64,000 nt of DNA from contig JADZGD010000013.1 in NCBI GenBank assembly GCA_020854055.1, forward strand, positions 56,749 to 120,748. The letters are read 5' to 3'. Positions within the stretch are counted from its first letter, which is position 1, and each line of letters starts with the position of its first letter. The DNA comes from Bryobacterales bacterium (GTDB lineage Bacteria; Acidobacteriota; Terriglobia; Bryobacterales; Bryobacteraceae). A model generated the notes under the pieces. That model ran no database searches and was not told where the DNA came from. It saw nothing but the letters and a program-made list of their open reading frames with translations. This document shows, piece after piece, positions 8,914 to 18,322 of the stretch. The translations under genes were made by a program, and so were the position numbers.

Positions 8914-9836
8914 AGCGGCTCACTTTCGGTCGGCTCCGGATGTACGGTCACATCGGCCCGGGGCAATACCTGCCGAATCTCGGCTTCGATCACCTCGGTC
9001 AACTCGTGCGCCTGGCGCAGGGACTGATCTCCATTGACCAGCACGTGAATATCCAGGAAGATCTGCGATCCGGAGTAGCGCACTCGTACGTTATGGCAGT
9101 CGATGACACCGGGTACCTGTTCCGCCGTCCGGACGATCAACTGCTCCATGCCACGTGGAGCGGCGTCCACGAGCGCCTGAACGGTCTCTTTCCCCAGGCG
9201 AATGCTAACCGCCACCACAATCAGCGCCACCACCAGCGCGGCCACCGCATCGGCGCCGCCCAGCCACCTCAAGTTAGGATAAACCTGTCCGGCCTTGACG
9301 ATCCCCAGGCCGAACAGAACCACCACTGAACTCCAAATATCGGTGGAAAAGTGCAGCGCATCGGCCTCCAGCGCCTGGCTGGAGTATTTGCGGGCCATGC
9401 GTGCCAGCAATCGCGACCGCGAAGCATCCACCCCAATCGAGGTGATCATCACGGCGAACGACCAGATGTTCACTTCGATCTCCACATGCTGAGAAATCAG
9501 CCGTTCCACCGCCCCATGGATGATCCACACACAAGTGACCAGCAGTAGTAGCGTCTCAAACAGCGCCGAGAGATTCTCCACCTTTCCGTGCCCGTAAAGG
9601 TGGCTGCGGTCGGCGGGCTTGCCGGAGATCCGTATCGCCAGAAAGGTCATTAGCGCGGCCACCAGATCCAGCGCGGAGTGGGCCGCTTCAGCCAGAATGC
9701 CAAGGCTGCCGGTGGTGATACCGACGATCACCTTTAGCATTGTCAGCACAATGGCGGCAATCAGAGACGAAGCCGCTGCGTGGTTCTTCTCCCGTTGTTC
9801 TTCCGCCGGGATGGCAGGCGGGATGCCGGATCCCAT
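8910..9836 (-). CDS. cation diffusion facilitator (CDF) family metal transporter
   Basis: Proton-coupled exporter of divalent metals such as Zn, Fe, Mn or Co at the inner membrane. The 308-residue protein has six TM segments in residues 20-215 and a cytoplasmic C-terminal ferredoxin-like domain (about 220-300: RTAEQVPGVIDCHNVRVR). The metal-site motifs of TM2 (HSALD) and TM5 (HFSTD) are present, as is the HLYGHGKVE loop. It starts 12 bp after the anti-sigma factor gene and overlaps the next gene by 4 bp. Its position suggests that the ECF sigma factor upstream may respond to metal or envelope stress; that is inference. Confidence 0.92.
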   Translation of the reverse strand: MGSGIPPAIPAEEQREKNHAAASSLIAAIVLTMLKVIVGITTGSLGILAEAAHSALDLVAALMTFLAIRISGKPADRSHLYGHGKVENLSALFETLLLLVTCVWIIHGAVERLISQHVEIEVNIWSFAVMITSIGVDASRSRLLARMARKYSSQALEADALHFSTDIWSSVVVLFGLGIVKAGQVYPNLRWLGGADAVAALVVALIVVAVSIRLGKETVQALVDAAPRGMEQLIVRTAEQVPGVIDCHNVRVRYSGSQIFLDIHVLVNGDQSLRQAHELTEVIEAEIRQVLPRADVTVHPEPTESEPL

Positions 9837-9848
9837 CGTCTGATTATT

Positions 9849-10118
9849 TCATTCCTGGTGAGTTGCCCGCCGGTAGAGTTCCATCAGCCGCTCACGCACG
9901 TCAGGCGAAAGTGGTGCTGGCCGCTCAATCGAGCCGTATTCCCTGCACAACGAAACCGATTGCCGGAGGCTTTCCAGGAATTCCACGCATGGAGCGCAAT
10001 CGTGAATGTGGCGCCTCACTCGTTCGCAATCCTCCGGCGCCAGGCTCCCGTCCAGATAATCCGAGAGCAACTCGAATACTTCGCTGCATGCGAGCGCGTC
10101 ATGCCCCTGTGACTCCAT
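9849..10118 (-). CDS. anti-sigma factor with zinc-finger (ZAS/zf-HC2) domain
   Basis: 89-residue soluble protein with the ZAS signature His-x3-Cys-x2-Cys (HIHDCAPC) after an upstream Cys and a helix (SEVFELLSDYLDG). This fold binds and inhibits the partner ECF sigma factor, often in response to oxidation or zinc loss. There is no transmembrane segment, so it acts in the cytoplasm. It starts 3 bp after the sigma factor stop, the usual arrangement for a cognate pair. Confidence 0.88.
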   Translation of the reverse strand: MESQGHDALACSEVFELLSDYLDGSLAPEDCERVRRHIHDCAPCVEFLESLRQSVSLCREYGSIERPAPLSPDVRERLMELYRRATHQE

Positions 10119-10121
10119 CGC

Positions 10122-10727
10122 TCAGACTCTTTCCGCGGTTCGCAAATAATCATCCAGTTTTTTACGAATCGCCAACCGGCCCCGGTGGAGGCGGGTCTTT
10201 ACCGCGTCGATGCTGAGGTCGAGAATCTCGGCCGCCTCCTCGGTTGTCATCTCTTCCAAATCTCTCAGCAGCACAACGCTGCGATAAATCTCCGGCAATT
10301 CGGCAATCGCTTTCCGCAGTGCCCCGCTCATTTCCCGCGCCAGATACTCAGCGTCGGGCAGGTTCTTCCAATCGGCGATCTCCAGCCGCCGCTCTCCATC
10401 GTGCCACTCGCCCGGAGGCATCAGATCTTCGAGCGATAACTCGTATTTCGGAGCGAATATGCTGCGGCGCCGCTTCATCAGGCAGGCGTTCTTGGCAATG
10501 CGAAATACCCATGCCTTCATTCGCTCCGGTTCACGAAGCTGATTCAGGTTTTCGAAGACCTTCAGAAGCGTGTCTTGCGACACCTCTTCGGCGTCCTCAC
10601 GCTGCCCGCACATCAGGTAGCTATATTGAAAAATCTTCGTGCGGTACAGCTCCACAAACTGGTCGAATGCGGCGGTGTCGCCACCAAGCACCGCACGGGC
10701 GAGATCGATCTCCTGCTGCCGGTCCAC
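10122..10727 (-). CDS. ECF-type RNA polymerase sigma factor
   Basis: 201-residue sigma-70 family protein with region 2 (residues 20-90: AFDQFVELYRTKIFQYSYLM, then EDAEEVSQDTLLKVFENL) and region 4 (about 130-190: AIAELPEIYRSVVLLRDLE, then TEEAAEILDLSIDAVKTRLH). Region 3 is absent, as expected for ECF factors. The start is GTG 10727 with AGGAG 3 nt upstream. It heads an operon with its anti-sigma factor, a CDF transporter and a secreted protein, which are likely members of its regulon. Confidence 0.93.
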   Translation of the reverse strand: MDRQQEIDLARAVLGGDTAAFDQFVELYRTKIFQYSYLMCGQREDAEEVSQDTLLKVFENLNQLREPERMKAWVFRIAKNACLMKRRRSIFAPKYELSLEDLMPPGEWHDGERRLEIADWKNLPDAEYLAREMSGALRKAIAELPEIYRSVVLLRDLEEMTTEEAAEILDLSIDAVKTRLHRGRLAIRKKLDDYLRTAERV

Positions 10728-10772
10728 TATCTCCTATTCTAATGGTCCGGCCGCCTACCCTCTATCCGGCCC

Positions 10773-11183
10773 TCACCCTGCTGCCGAAACCGGCACGGAA
10801 ATCCGGATATCGATCTCGGGTGGATTCTGTAGCGTGTGATGGATCAGGCAACTTTTCACGGCCCGCAGCATGCCTTCCCGTTGCCGCTCATCCAATGGGA
10901 ACGGCGTCTCTACCTCAATTTGAAACTTCGCCAGCCGGGAAGGGTTCTTTGCCTTCTGAGCCGTTACCCGGATCTGGAGTCCGCCGCTATCCAAATCTCG
11001 CGTTCGCAAATACTGGACCGCATAGAATCCACAACAGGTTCCGAGCGAGGCCAGTAGAAAATCCGGCGGCGTCATGCCGCAATCGGCGCCTTGACTAGTT
11101 GCCGGCTGGTCACAGATTACCCGGTGCCGGCCGGCTTCCACCTCAAATTTCACGCCATCCAAATAACGAATAATTGCTTCCAT
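10773..11183 (-). CDS. OsmC/Ohr family protein
   Basis: 136-residue OsmC-fold protein, a family that reduces organic hydroperoxides with two active-site Cys. The first redox Cys lies in the helix LLASLGTCCGFYAVQYL and the second in VKSCLIHHTLQNPPEID. A frame extends upstream to 11309, but the family N-terminus begins at ATG 11183 (MEAIIRYLDGVKFEV), and the extension overlaps the divergent promoter region. It is transcribed divergently from the TolC-HlyD-RND operon, with a large inverted repeat in between, suggesting shared control. Confidence 0.88.
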   Translation of the reverse strand: MEAIIRYLDGVKFEVEAGRHRVICDQPATSQGADCGMTPPDFLLASLGTCCGFYAVQYLRTRDLDSGGLQIRVTAQKAKNPSRLAKFQIEVETPFPLDERQREGMLRAVKSCLIHHTLQNPPEIDIRISVPVSAAG

Positions 11184-11226
11184 GAAAAACTCACTAGGCT
11201 GTACGATGCAGTAGCCGTTAACAACG

Positions 11227-11249
11227 TGACAGCCCGGGTGGCTGTCACC
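11227..11249. repeat. 9-bp inverted repeat between divergent OsmC and efflux genes
   Basis: GTGACAGCC, loop CGGGT, GGCTGTCAC is a perfect 9-bp dyad midway between the OsmC start (11183, minus) and the TolC-family start (11286, plus). No T-run follows on either strand, so it is not a terminator. A dimeric repressor operator serving both directions is the simplest reading; no regulator gene adjoins it. Confidence 0.5.
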
Positions 11250-11285
11250 TGAAAGAGTGAGTTGCATCCTTGAGGAGCAAGAGGC

Positions 11286-12626
11286 ATGAGACGACGCACC
11301 ATCCGACACTTTATTGCGGCTATCGCCGTGGCCGCCGCGCCCGTTTGCGCCCAGGAGGCGCTAACACTATCCGGCGCCATCGGTACCGCGCTCCAACAGC
11401 ACCCGTCCATGGAGGTGGCCGCCGCCCGGATCCGCGCGGCCGAAGCACGAATCGAGCAGGCGAAAGGTTCTTACCTGCCGAAGGTGAACTACCAGGAATC
11501 CTGGGCGCGCAGCAACAATCCGGTCTTCGTCTTCAGTTCGTTGCTGACACAGCATCAATTCAGCGCCGCCAATTTTGATCTCGGGCCACTCAACCGCCCC
11601 GAAGCTTTGAACAACTTCCAATCGCTTGTTTCGGTCGACCAGATACTCTACGACGCCGGTCAGATTCGCGCCGGCGTGAAGTCGGCCCGGATCGGCCGCC
11701 AGATGACCGACGAGGCACAGCGTTCCATCCGCCTCAACGTCATCGCCGGGGTAGTTCGATCCTATTATGGTGTGGTGCTGGCCCGGGAGAGCCTCGACGT
11801 CGCCCGCGAAGCGGTGCGTTCCGCCGAAGCCGATCTGGATCGTGCCCAGTCCGTTCGTCAGGCTGGCATGTCGACCGACGCTGACGTGCTCTCAATCCGC
11901 GTCCATCTGGCCAGCGTCAAGGAGCAGGAGGTGCGCCGCCAGGCGGACCTGCAGGTTGCTGGCGCCGCGCTGAACGAAGCGATCGGAGTGCCGCTCGATA
12001 CGCGACATCAACTTTCCACGCAATTGACCGTGCTCGGAAGCACCGAATCCGCCACGGATCAGACGCCGGCCGCCCGGCCCGAGGTCCGCCAGGCATTGCT
12101 GGCCGCCCAGGCCGCTGAACAGCAGATCGCCGCCGCCAAAAGCAGCCTTCTGCCACAGGTGGGCCTGCGAGGGGCTTTTGAAGCTGATCGCCAGCGATTC
12201 ATCGACCGCGGCGGAGCTAACTGGATGCTGGCTGTCTCGCTAAAGTGGAACCTGTTTAACGGCAACTCCGATCGGGCCCGCATCGCCGAAGCACAGCAGG
12301 AACTGGTGGCTGCGCATGCCCGCCAGCGGCAGGTCGATCAGGCCGTGCGCCTGCAGGTACGCAAGGCTGAAGCCGATCTCAAGGCCTCCGGCGAGCGTGT
12401 TGCCGTTTCGAGCGCCGCGGTTCGCGCCGCCGAAGAGAGCCTGCGCATCTCGAAAAATCGCTTCGGCGCCGGGCTCAGCACCGTCACCGATCTTCTCCGC
12501 ACCGAGACCGCCCTGCTTGACGTTCGTCTGCGCCGCCTGGCCGCCATCTATGACCAGCGCGTCGCCGCCGTAGCCTTGGAGCAGGCCGAGGGTCTGCTTT
12601 CAGAAAATTCACCCGCCGTGAGGTAG
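11286..12626 (+). CDS. TolC-family outer-membrane efflux protein
   Basis: 446-residue outer-membrane channel with a Sec signal cleaved after AAPVCA and two OEP repeats (LTLSGAIGTALQQHPSMEVAAARIRAAEARI and the matching C-terminal half WMLAVSLKWNLFNGNSDRARIAEAQQEL). It has no lipobox, unlike the factor at 3814. A good ribosome site (GAGGAG, then GCAAGAGGC) precedes the ATG. It leads an operon with adaptor and pump genes, the reverse gene order of the first RND system in the window. Confidence 0.93.
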   Translation: MRRRTIRHFIAAIAVAAAPVCAQEALTLSGAIGTALQQHPSMEVAAARIRAAEARIEQAKGSYLPKVNYQESWARSNNPVFVFSSLLTQHQFSAANFDLGPLNRPEALNNFQSLVSVDQILYDAGQIRAGVKSARIGRQMTDEAQRSIRLNVIAGVVRSYYGVVLARESLDVAREAVRSAEADLDRAQSVRQAGMSTDADVLSIRVHLASVKEQEVRRQADLQVAGAALNEAIGVPLDTRHQLSTQLTVLGSTESATDQTPAARPEVRQALLAAQAAEQQIAAAKSSLLPQVGLRGAFEADRQRFIDRGGANWMLAVSLKWNLFNGNSDRARIAEAQQELVAAHARQRQVDQAVRLQVRKAEADLKASGERVAVSSAAVRAAEESLRISKNRFGAGLSTVTDLLRTETALLDVRLRRLAAIYDQRVAAVALEQAEGLLSENSPAVR

Positions 12627-12633
12627 AACCGAC

Positions 12634-13779
12634 ATGAGTACACGATTCCTGATTCCAATTTTCGTCCTGCTGGCGGGCCTTGCGGGCTGCGGTAAGCGCG
12701 AAGCGCCCGCGCCAGTGACCGCCCCGGCCGTCCGCGTGCCGACCCAGGTGGTGGCCGAGGCCGAGTGGCCCGACGTCTACGAAGTTCCCGGAACCATTCG
12801 CGCCCGGGAAACCGCCATTGTCTCGAGCAAGGTGATGGGCTATGTCCGGGACATGCGCGTTCAGGCGGGCGACACCGTTCGCCAGGGGCAGTTGCTGGTG
12901 GCGCTCGATGCCCGTGATCTCGAAGCGCAGCGCCTCCAGGCGCAGGCCGGCGTCGAAGAGGCCCAAAGTGCCGTTTCCGAAGTGGAGAACGCTGTTTCGC
13001 TGGCTAAGGCCAATCTCGATCTGGCCGAAAGCACCTTCGCCCGCATGAAAGATCTTTATTCGAAAAAGTCCATCTCTGACCAGGAATTTGACGAAACCAG
13101 CGCCCGGCTGCGCGTGGCCCGCGCCGGCTATGCGATGGCCGCTTCCAAGCGCAAGCAACTTCGGGCGAAGATCTCACAAGCGGAACAAAATCTGGCCGCG
13201 GCCGGAATTGTCCACGGCTACGCGGAAATCCGCGCTCCATTCGACGGCGTGGTGGTCGAAAAGCGAATGGACGCCGGCAGTCTGGCGGCGCCGGGAGCAC
13301 CGTTGCTGGTACTCGAGCGTGCCGGTTTTTATCGTCTGGAGGCGCAGGTTGAAGAGTCCAGAGTGCGCAGCACGCACGCCGGTGACGCCGTCACGGTCAA
13401 TCTCGAAACGCTCGGCCAGACACTCAATGCCCGTGTCAGCGAGGTGGTCCCGGCCGTCGATCCGGCGTCGCGCGGCTTTCTGGTCAAGATCAACCTCCCA
13501 GCTATCAGCGGGCTCCGTTCGGGGGGCTTCGGCCGCGCCGCGTTTCACGGTGGAACCCGGCGGCTGATCGCCATTCCCGACTCCGCGATTGCCCGCGACG
13601 GGCAGGTGGTGAGTGTGATGACCGCGGATACCGGCACTGCCCGTATTCGAATGGTAACCCTTGGCCGCGAACGCGGAGGGCTGGTGGAGATCCTCTCCGG
13701 TCTTTCAGCCGGTGACCGGCTAATTGTTCCGCGGCCCGCCGGCCTGCGTGACGGCGCCGCCGTGGAGGTTCAGCAGTGA
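12634..13779 (+). CDS. RND efflux periplasmic adaptor lipoprotein (HlyD family)
   Basis: 381-residue membrane fusion protein anchored as a lipoprotein (signal ending in the lipobox LAGC). The lipoyl half-motif occurs at residues 65-90 ([21 protein letters not shown]), followed by a long alpha-helical hairpin rich in Ala, Gln and Glu (about 95-190), the second lipoyl half ([21 protein letters not shown]), then the barrel and the membrane-proximal domain. It sits 7 bp after the TolC-family gene, and its stop overlaps the GTG start of the pump. Confidence 0.94.
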   Translation: MSTRFLIPIFVLLAGLAGCGKREAPAPVTAPAVRVPTQVVAEAEWPDVYEVPGTIRARETAIVSSKVMGYVRDMRVQAGDTVRQGQLLVALDARDLEAQRLQAQAGVEEAQSAVSEVENAVSLAKANLDLAESTFARMKDLYSKKSISDQEFDETSARLRVARAGYAMAASKRKQLRAKISQAEQNLAAAGIVHGYAEIRAPFDGVVVEKRMDAGSLAAPGAPLLVLERAGFYRLEAQVEESRVRSTHAGDAVTVNLETLGQTLNARVSEVVPAVDPASRGFLVKINLPAISGLRSGGFGRAAFHGGTRRLIAIPDSAIARDGQVVSVMTADTGTARIRMVTLGRERGGLVEILSGLSAGDRLIVPRPAGLRDGAAVEVQQ

Positions 13780-16700
13780 GCGGCGCCAATCATCATTTGG
13801 GGCTTTCGGGCCGGATCGCCGCCGTCTGGATCAACTCCAAGCTGACGCCGCTGGTGATCATTGCATCGCTGCTGTTGGGGACTTTCTCAATCATCAAGCT
13901 GCCGCGCGAAGAGGAGCCGCAGATCATCGTCCCGATGATCGATATTTTCGTCGGCATGCCGGGCGCCTCGGCCCGCGAGGTCGAAGAGCGCGTCACCCGC
14001 CCGATGGAGAAACTGCTGTGGGAGATTCCGGGCGTCGAATACGTCTACTCCACCACGCGGCCCGGCTCGGCGCTGGCCATCGTGCGCTTCAAGGTGGGGG
14101 AGGACGAGGAGAAGAGCATCGTCCGTCTCAACCAGAAGATGTTCGCTAACTTCGACCTGATTCCACCCGGCGCCACGCAGCCCCTGATCAAACCCCGGTC
14201 GATTGACGACGTGCCCATCCTGGCGCTTACGCTCCACAGCAATCACTACGGCGATTTTGAACTACGCCGGATTGCCGCGCAGTTGACCGATCCCATCAAG
14301 CAGGTGGAGAACGTTTCGGCTGTCTCCGTCATCGGCGGTGCCCGGCGCGAGGTCCGGGTGACGCTCGACGAAGCCCGTCTGAACTCCTATGCCCTGACGC
14401 CGGGCGAGATCTACCGCGCGCTGGGTTTGTCCAATCAACGCCTGCCCTCGGGAACATTTGCTCACTCGAACCGCGAATTTATACTCGAAACGGGCGAGTT
14501 CCTGCGCACTGCCGATGACGTTCGCGACGTCGTGGTGTCGGTTGCAAATCAACATCCCATCCGCGTGCGCGATATTGCCACCGTGGCCGATGGAGGTGAG
14601 GAGCCGGTACAGTACGTGCGCTACGGAACGGGCAACGCATTCGAGCCGGCGGTGACCATTGCCATCTCCAAGCGCAAGGGCACCAACGCGATCCAGGTAG
14701 CCGACATGGTGCTGCGGAAGGTGGACGGACTGAACGGTACACTCATTCCGTCCGACGTCACCATCACCACCACTCGCCAATACGGAGAAACCGCCGAAGA
14801 AAAGTCCAACGAGTTGCTTTTCCACATGGCGATCGCCATTATCTCGGTCAGCTTGCTGATCGGACTGACGCTCGGCTTGCGGGAATCACTGATCGTTTTC
14901 ACGGCTATCCCGGTTACGCTGGCGCTGACACTGACCATCTTCTACCTTTACGGTTACACGCTGAACCGGATTACCTTATTTGCGCTCATTTTTTCCATAG
15001 GCATCCTGGTGGACGATGCGATTGTTATCGTCGAGAACATCGTCCGCCACTGGCGGCTACCGGGCAATCACAGCAGGCCGCTGGTTGAGGTGGCGGCCGA
15101 AGCGGTGGATGAAGTGGGGAACCCAACCATCCTCGCTACTATGACGGTGATTGCGGCCATCCTTCCGATGGCGTTCGTCGGCGGCCTGATGGGTCCCTAT
15201 ATGCGCCCCATTCCGATCGGCGCCAGCGCCGCCATGATCTTTTCGCTGATCGTAGCCTTTCTGGTAACGCCATGGGCGGCGGTGCGCATACTCAAAGCCG
15301 GCGGCGGGCACGCACACGACGCCACCGAGGACCGGCTCACGCATTTATACCGCCGCGTGATGGGCAGCCTGCTGCACGTTACTCCGGTTCGTTTCGTTTT
15401 CCTGAGCGGTGTGGCAGTGCTGTTGTTCGGCAGCATGGCTCTGGTCGGCATCGGTTTTGTAAAGGTGAAGATGCTGCCCTTCGACAACAAGAGCGAGTTC
15501 CAGGTTATCATCGACATGCCTGAAGGAACCACTCTCGAACAGACTGAACGCGCAACCCAGGATCTGGCGGCCGCCGTATTGAAGCAAAAAGAGGTGATCA
15601 ACGTACAGACGTACGCCGGCACCGCATCACCATACAATTTCAACGGCCTGGTGCGGCACTACTACCTGCGTCAGAGCCCCAGCGTCGCCGACATCCAGGT
15701 GAACCTTCAGCCCAAGGGGAACCGCAAGCTTCAGAGTCACGAGATTGCCAAGCAGGTCCGTAACCGTCTTCAGCCCATTGCGGATCGATACGGGGTACGG
15801 ATGAAAGTAGCCGAAGTGCCGCCGGGTCCGCCGGTGATCGCCACGCTGGTCGCTGAAGTTTACGGTCCCACCCAGCAAGGCCAGATCGAGATCGCGCGGA
15901 AGCTGAAAGACATGTTCCGCCGCACCGGCGGCATCGTGGACGTGGATTGGTTCGTCGAATCGGACCAGCCGAAAATCAACCTCGTAGTCGACCGCGAGAA
16001 AGCCGCCCTCAATGGAATCTCCGAGGAAGATATCGCTCGCACCATGCGCATCGCCTCGGCCGGTGCGTCCGCCGGGCTGTTGCATGTCCCCAGCGCCAGG
16101 GAAGACATTCCCGTCACCGTCCGGCTCGCCCGCGCCAGCCGCTCGGACTTGGCCGCCATTCAGGCCCTGAAGATCAAGTCGCCGGTCACGGGCCACACTC
16201 TTTCTCTCAGCGAACTGGCGCGCCCGGTGGAAACCATCGAGGAGAAGAGCATTTATCACAAGAACCTGATGCCGGTCACCTACGTTACGGCCGACGTTGC
16301 CGGGGCCATGGAAAGCCCGGTTTATGCGATTCTCAAACTAGGTCCGGAAATCAGCCGGATGAAGCTGCCCGAGGGCTATTCGATGCAGCAGTACACCGCT
16401 CACCAGCCCTTTGACGATGCCAGATATGCGATGAAGTGGGATGGCGAGTGGCACATCACCTACGAGGTTTTCCGTGATCTCGGAATCGCCTTTGCGGCGG
16501 TGCTGGTGCTCATCTACGTGCTGGTTGTGGGCTGGTTCGAAAGCTTCGTGACGCCACTGGTCATCATGGTGGCGATTCCATTTTCGCTGGTCGGCATCCT
16601 GCCCGCCCATGGCCTGCTGAACGCCTTCTTCACCGCCACCTCGATGATCGGCTTCATCGCCGGCGCCGGCATCGTCGTGCGGAACTCCATCATCCTGGTG

Positions 16701-16973
16701 GATTTCATCGAACTGCGGCTGAAGGAAGGAATGCCGCTCGACCAGGCGGTTATCGACGCCGGCGCCGTACGCTTCCGCCCCATGATGCTGACTGCCGCCG
16801 CGGTTGTTGTTGGCGCCAGCGTCATTCTCTTCGATCCCATTTTTCAGGGACTCGCGATTGCGCTGATGGCCGGAGAGATTGCCTCTCTGCTGCTTTCGCG
16901 AATGACCGTCCCTGTTGCTTATTTCTTGATCGCCCGGCACCGTCACGCGCCGGGATCCGAGGGTACTCGATGA
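13776..16973 (+). CDS. RND efflux pump permease (AcrB superfamily)
   Basis: 1065-residue proton-driven pump. The TM4 acidic pair appears in [18 protein letters not shown]. The porter domain contains [20 protein letters not shown], and the C-terminal TM block begins near residue 880 ([18 protein letters not shown]). It starts with GTG 13776 inside the adaptor stop (GTGA overlap) and its own stop overlaps the DUF2892 gene start (ATGA). It is clearly diverged from the pump at 657. Its neighbours, an OsmC-like and a DUF2892 protein, hint at an oxidant- or sulfur-linked role, but the substrate cannot be assigned. Confidence 0.94.
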   Translation: MSGANHHLGLSGRIAAVWINSKLTPLVIIASLLLGTFSIIKLPREEEPQIIVPMIDIFVGMPGASAREVEERVTRPMEKLLWEIPGVEYVYSTTRPGSALAIVRFKVGEDEEKSIVRLNQKMFANFDLIPPGATQPLIKPRSIDDVPILALTLHSNHYGDFELRRIAAQLTDPIKQVENVSAVSVIGGARREVRVTLDEARLNSYALTPGEIYRALGLSNQRLPSGTFAHSNREFILETGEFLRTADDVRDVVVSVANQHPIRVRDIATVADGGEEPVQYVRYGTGNAFEPAVTIAISKRKGTNAIQVADMVLRKVDGLNGTLIPSDVTITTTRQYGETAEEKSNELLFHMAIAIISVSLLIGLTLGLRESLIVFTAIPVTLALTLTIFYLYGYTLNRITLFALIFSIGILVDDAIVIVENIVRHWRLPGNHSRPLVEVAAEAVDEVGNPTILATMTVIAAILPMAFVGGLMGPYMRPIPIGASAAMIFSLIVAFLVTPWAAVRILKAGGGHAHDATEDRLTHLYRRVMGSLLHVTPVRFVFLSGVAVLLFGSMALVGIGFVKVKMLPFDNKSEFQVIIDMPEGTTLEQTERATQDLAAAVLKQKEVINVQTYAGTASPYNFNGLVRHYYLRQSPSVADIQVNLQPKGNRKLQSHEIAKQVRNRLQPIADRYGVRMKVAEVPPGPPVIATLVAEVYGPTQQGQIEIARKLKDMFRRTGGIVDVDWFVESDQPKINLVVDREKAALNGISEEDIARTMRIASAGASAGLLHVPSAREDIPVTVRLARASRSDLAAIQALKIKSPVTGHTLSLSELARPVETIEEKSIYHKNLMPVTYVTADVAGAMESPVYAILKLGPEISRMKLPEGYSMQQYTAHQPFDDARYAMKWDGEWHITYEVFRDLGIAFAAVLVLIYVLVVGWFESFVTPLVIMVAIPFSLVGILPAHGLLNAFFTATSMIGFIAGAGIVVRNSIILVDFIELRLKEGMPLDQAVIDAGAVRFRPMMLTAAAVVVGASVILFDPIFQGLAIALMAGEIASLLLSRMTVPVAYFLIARHRHAPGSEGTR

Positions 16974-17176
16974 CTGTCAATCGTTGTCTCAGGCTGATGG
17001 CGGGCTTCTTCGTAATGCTGAGCGTCGCGCTTGGCTACTATGTTCACCCAGCCTGGTTTCTGTTCACCGCTTTCGTTGGCCTGAACCTGTTCCAGTCGGC
17101 CTTGACCAACTGGTGTCCGGCCATGATGATACTGCGTAAGCTGGGCGTTAAGGAAGAATGCGGCCCCACTTGCTGA
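16970..17176 (+). CDS. DUF2892 small membrane protein
   Basis: 68-residue protein with two TM segments. It matches the DUF2892 pattern: [20 protein letters not shown], then [23 protein letters not shown], with a conserved WCP and a Cys-rich tail (KEECGPTC). The family is often fused to or next to rhodaneses and thiol-redox genes. It is coupled to the pump gene by an ATGA overlap. Its molecular role is unknown. Confidence 0.88.
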   Translation: MTVNRCLRLMAGFFVMLSVALGYYVHPAWFLFTAFVGLNLFQSALTNWCPAMMILRKLGVKEECGPTC

Positions 17177-17183
17177 GCTTCCG

Positions 17184-17744
17184 TCAGCCGGTTTGTTGAA
17201 ACAACGAGATGCCGGCGATGCCCGCGGCCCCAGCCGCCATCAAGCGCGGTGCATTCTCCAGGGTCACTCCGCCGAGCGCCAGCACCGGCAGGCGTGTGGA
17301 CCGGCAAGCCTCTCGCAGCCGGTCCAGGCCCTGCGGAGGACCGTAGCCGGCCTTCGATTCGGTGTAAAACACCGGGCTGAAGACGGCGAAGTCCGCTCCA
17401 GGAGCACCCATTTCTTTTACCTGGTGGCACGATACGCCGATCAGGAACCCCGTGGGAGCAACTTCACGCAGCCGGCTAGGAGCAATCGAGTTGCCCGGCA
17501 GATGAACGCCGTGCGCTCCGGCAGCCAGCGCCACATCCAGCCGCTCGTTCACCAGTACCCGTGTCGCGCTTCCACGGGCCAGATCCACCACCGTTCGAAC
17601 GAGGGTTAGCAATTGGCGTGCCGGAAGATCCTTTTCCCGCACCTGGATCAGTTCCACGCCGGCGGCAATTGCACGGACGATGAATTGCAATAACGCGCCA
17701 GTGCCGCCCGCCCGCTGGCGGCTGGTGATGTAATAGCGAATCAC
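17184..17744 (-). CDS. thiE: thiamine phosphate synthase / TenI family protein
   Basis: 186-residue TIM barrel that in the ThiE family joins HMP pyrophosphate and thiazole phosphate. Motifs seen: IQVREKDLPARQL, VLVNERLDVALAAGAHGVHLP, FSPVFYTESKAGYGPP and LPVLALGGVTLENAP. GVHLPGNS differs from the classic GVHLGQ, so a TenI-like aromatase is possible. A longer frame exists, but the start is GTG 17744 (IRYYITSR): AGGAG lies 3 nt upstream and the start overlaps the FmdE-like stop (GTGA). It is the last gene of the mod-containing operon and convergent with the DUF2892 gene. Confidence 0.82.
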   Translation of the reverse strand: MIRYYITSRQRAGGTGALLQFIVRAIAAGVELIQVREKDLPARQLLTLVRTVVDLARGSATRVLVNERLDVALAAGAHGVHLPGNSIAPSRLREVAPTGFLIGVSCHQVKEMGAPGADFAVFSPVFYTESKAGYGPPQGLDRLREACRSTRLPVLALGGVTLENAPRLMAAGAAGIAGISLFQQTG

Positions 17745-18322
17745 AGCTCCTGCCAGTAGCGCTCGCCGGCGCAGGCGCGGCAGAGCGTTCTCGAGTCGAG
17801 TGTCACCTCGCGGCCGAAACTGATCCCCTCGCCACACTCCGCGCAGACGACACGAGGGCCTTTGTAACCAGGCAAATCTTCCGGACCGATGTTCACGCGG
17901 ACCCATCGGTGCCGGAATAATTCGGCGTCTGCCATCTCGCGGTAAGCCTTCATCTGCTGTTCATTCTTGCCGGTGATGGTTGGATACAGTTCGCGCGCCC
18001 GCTGTTTCGAGGACTCCAGCGCCACCACCCGGACGGCTTTTTCGTACCGGAGGTCGCAAAACGTGGCGGCCATGACGCCGAAGTCGCGAAACTTCAGCGC
18101 CCGCTTTCCCAGCCGGCATCCCGTCACCACGGCAATGGCGTCCGTGGCGCAGCGGTCGATCTCCACGTAAGTCACCAGGCGTTTGCGGTCGCTGCCTTCG
18201 GGATCTTCCAGTCCCAGCAACGTCATGCCGTAAATAGCCATACGTAGCCCCAGGATCTGGCCCGCGCAAATATGGCCGTGAAATTCGGCGGCGCGGGCAA
18301 CGTATTCGTCAAAGGACCTCAT
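17741..18322 (-). CDS. FmdE-like protein with C-terminal zinc-ribbon
   Basis: 193-residue protein of the FmdE/FwdE family, first named from formylmethanofuran dehydrogenase and found in many bacteria near molybdenum genes. N-terminal domain: AEFHGHICAGQILGLRMA and the core EIDRCATDAIAVVTGC, with conserved His and Cys that bind metal. C-terminal Cys4 treble clef: VCAECGEG and LCRACAG. The start at ATG 18322 overlaps the modC stop (ATGA), so a longer frame to 18361 is rejected. Its place directly behind modB-modC suggests molybdenum or tungsten handling. Its exact function is unknown. Confidence 0.83.
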   Translation of the reverse strand: MRSFDEYVARAAEFHGHICAGQILGLRMAIYGMTLLGLEDPEGSDRKRLVTYVEIDRCATDAIAVVTGCRLGKRALKFRDFGVMAATFCDLRYEKAVRVVALESSKQRARELYPTITGKNEQQMKAYREMADAELFRHRWVRVNIGPEDLPGYKGPRVVCAECGEGISFGREVTLDSRTLCRACAGERYWQEL

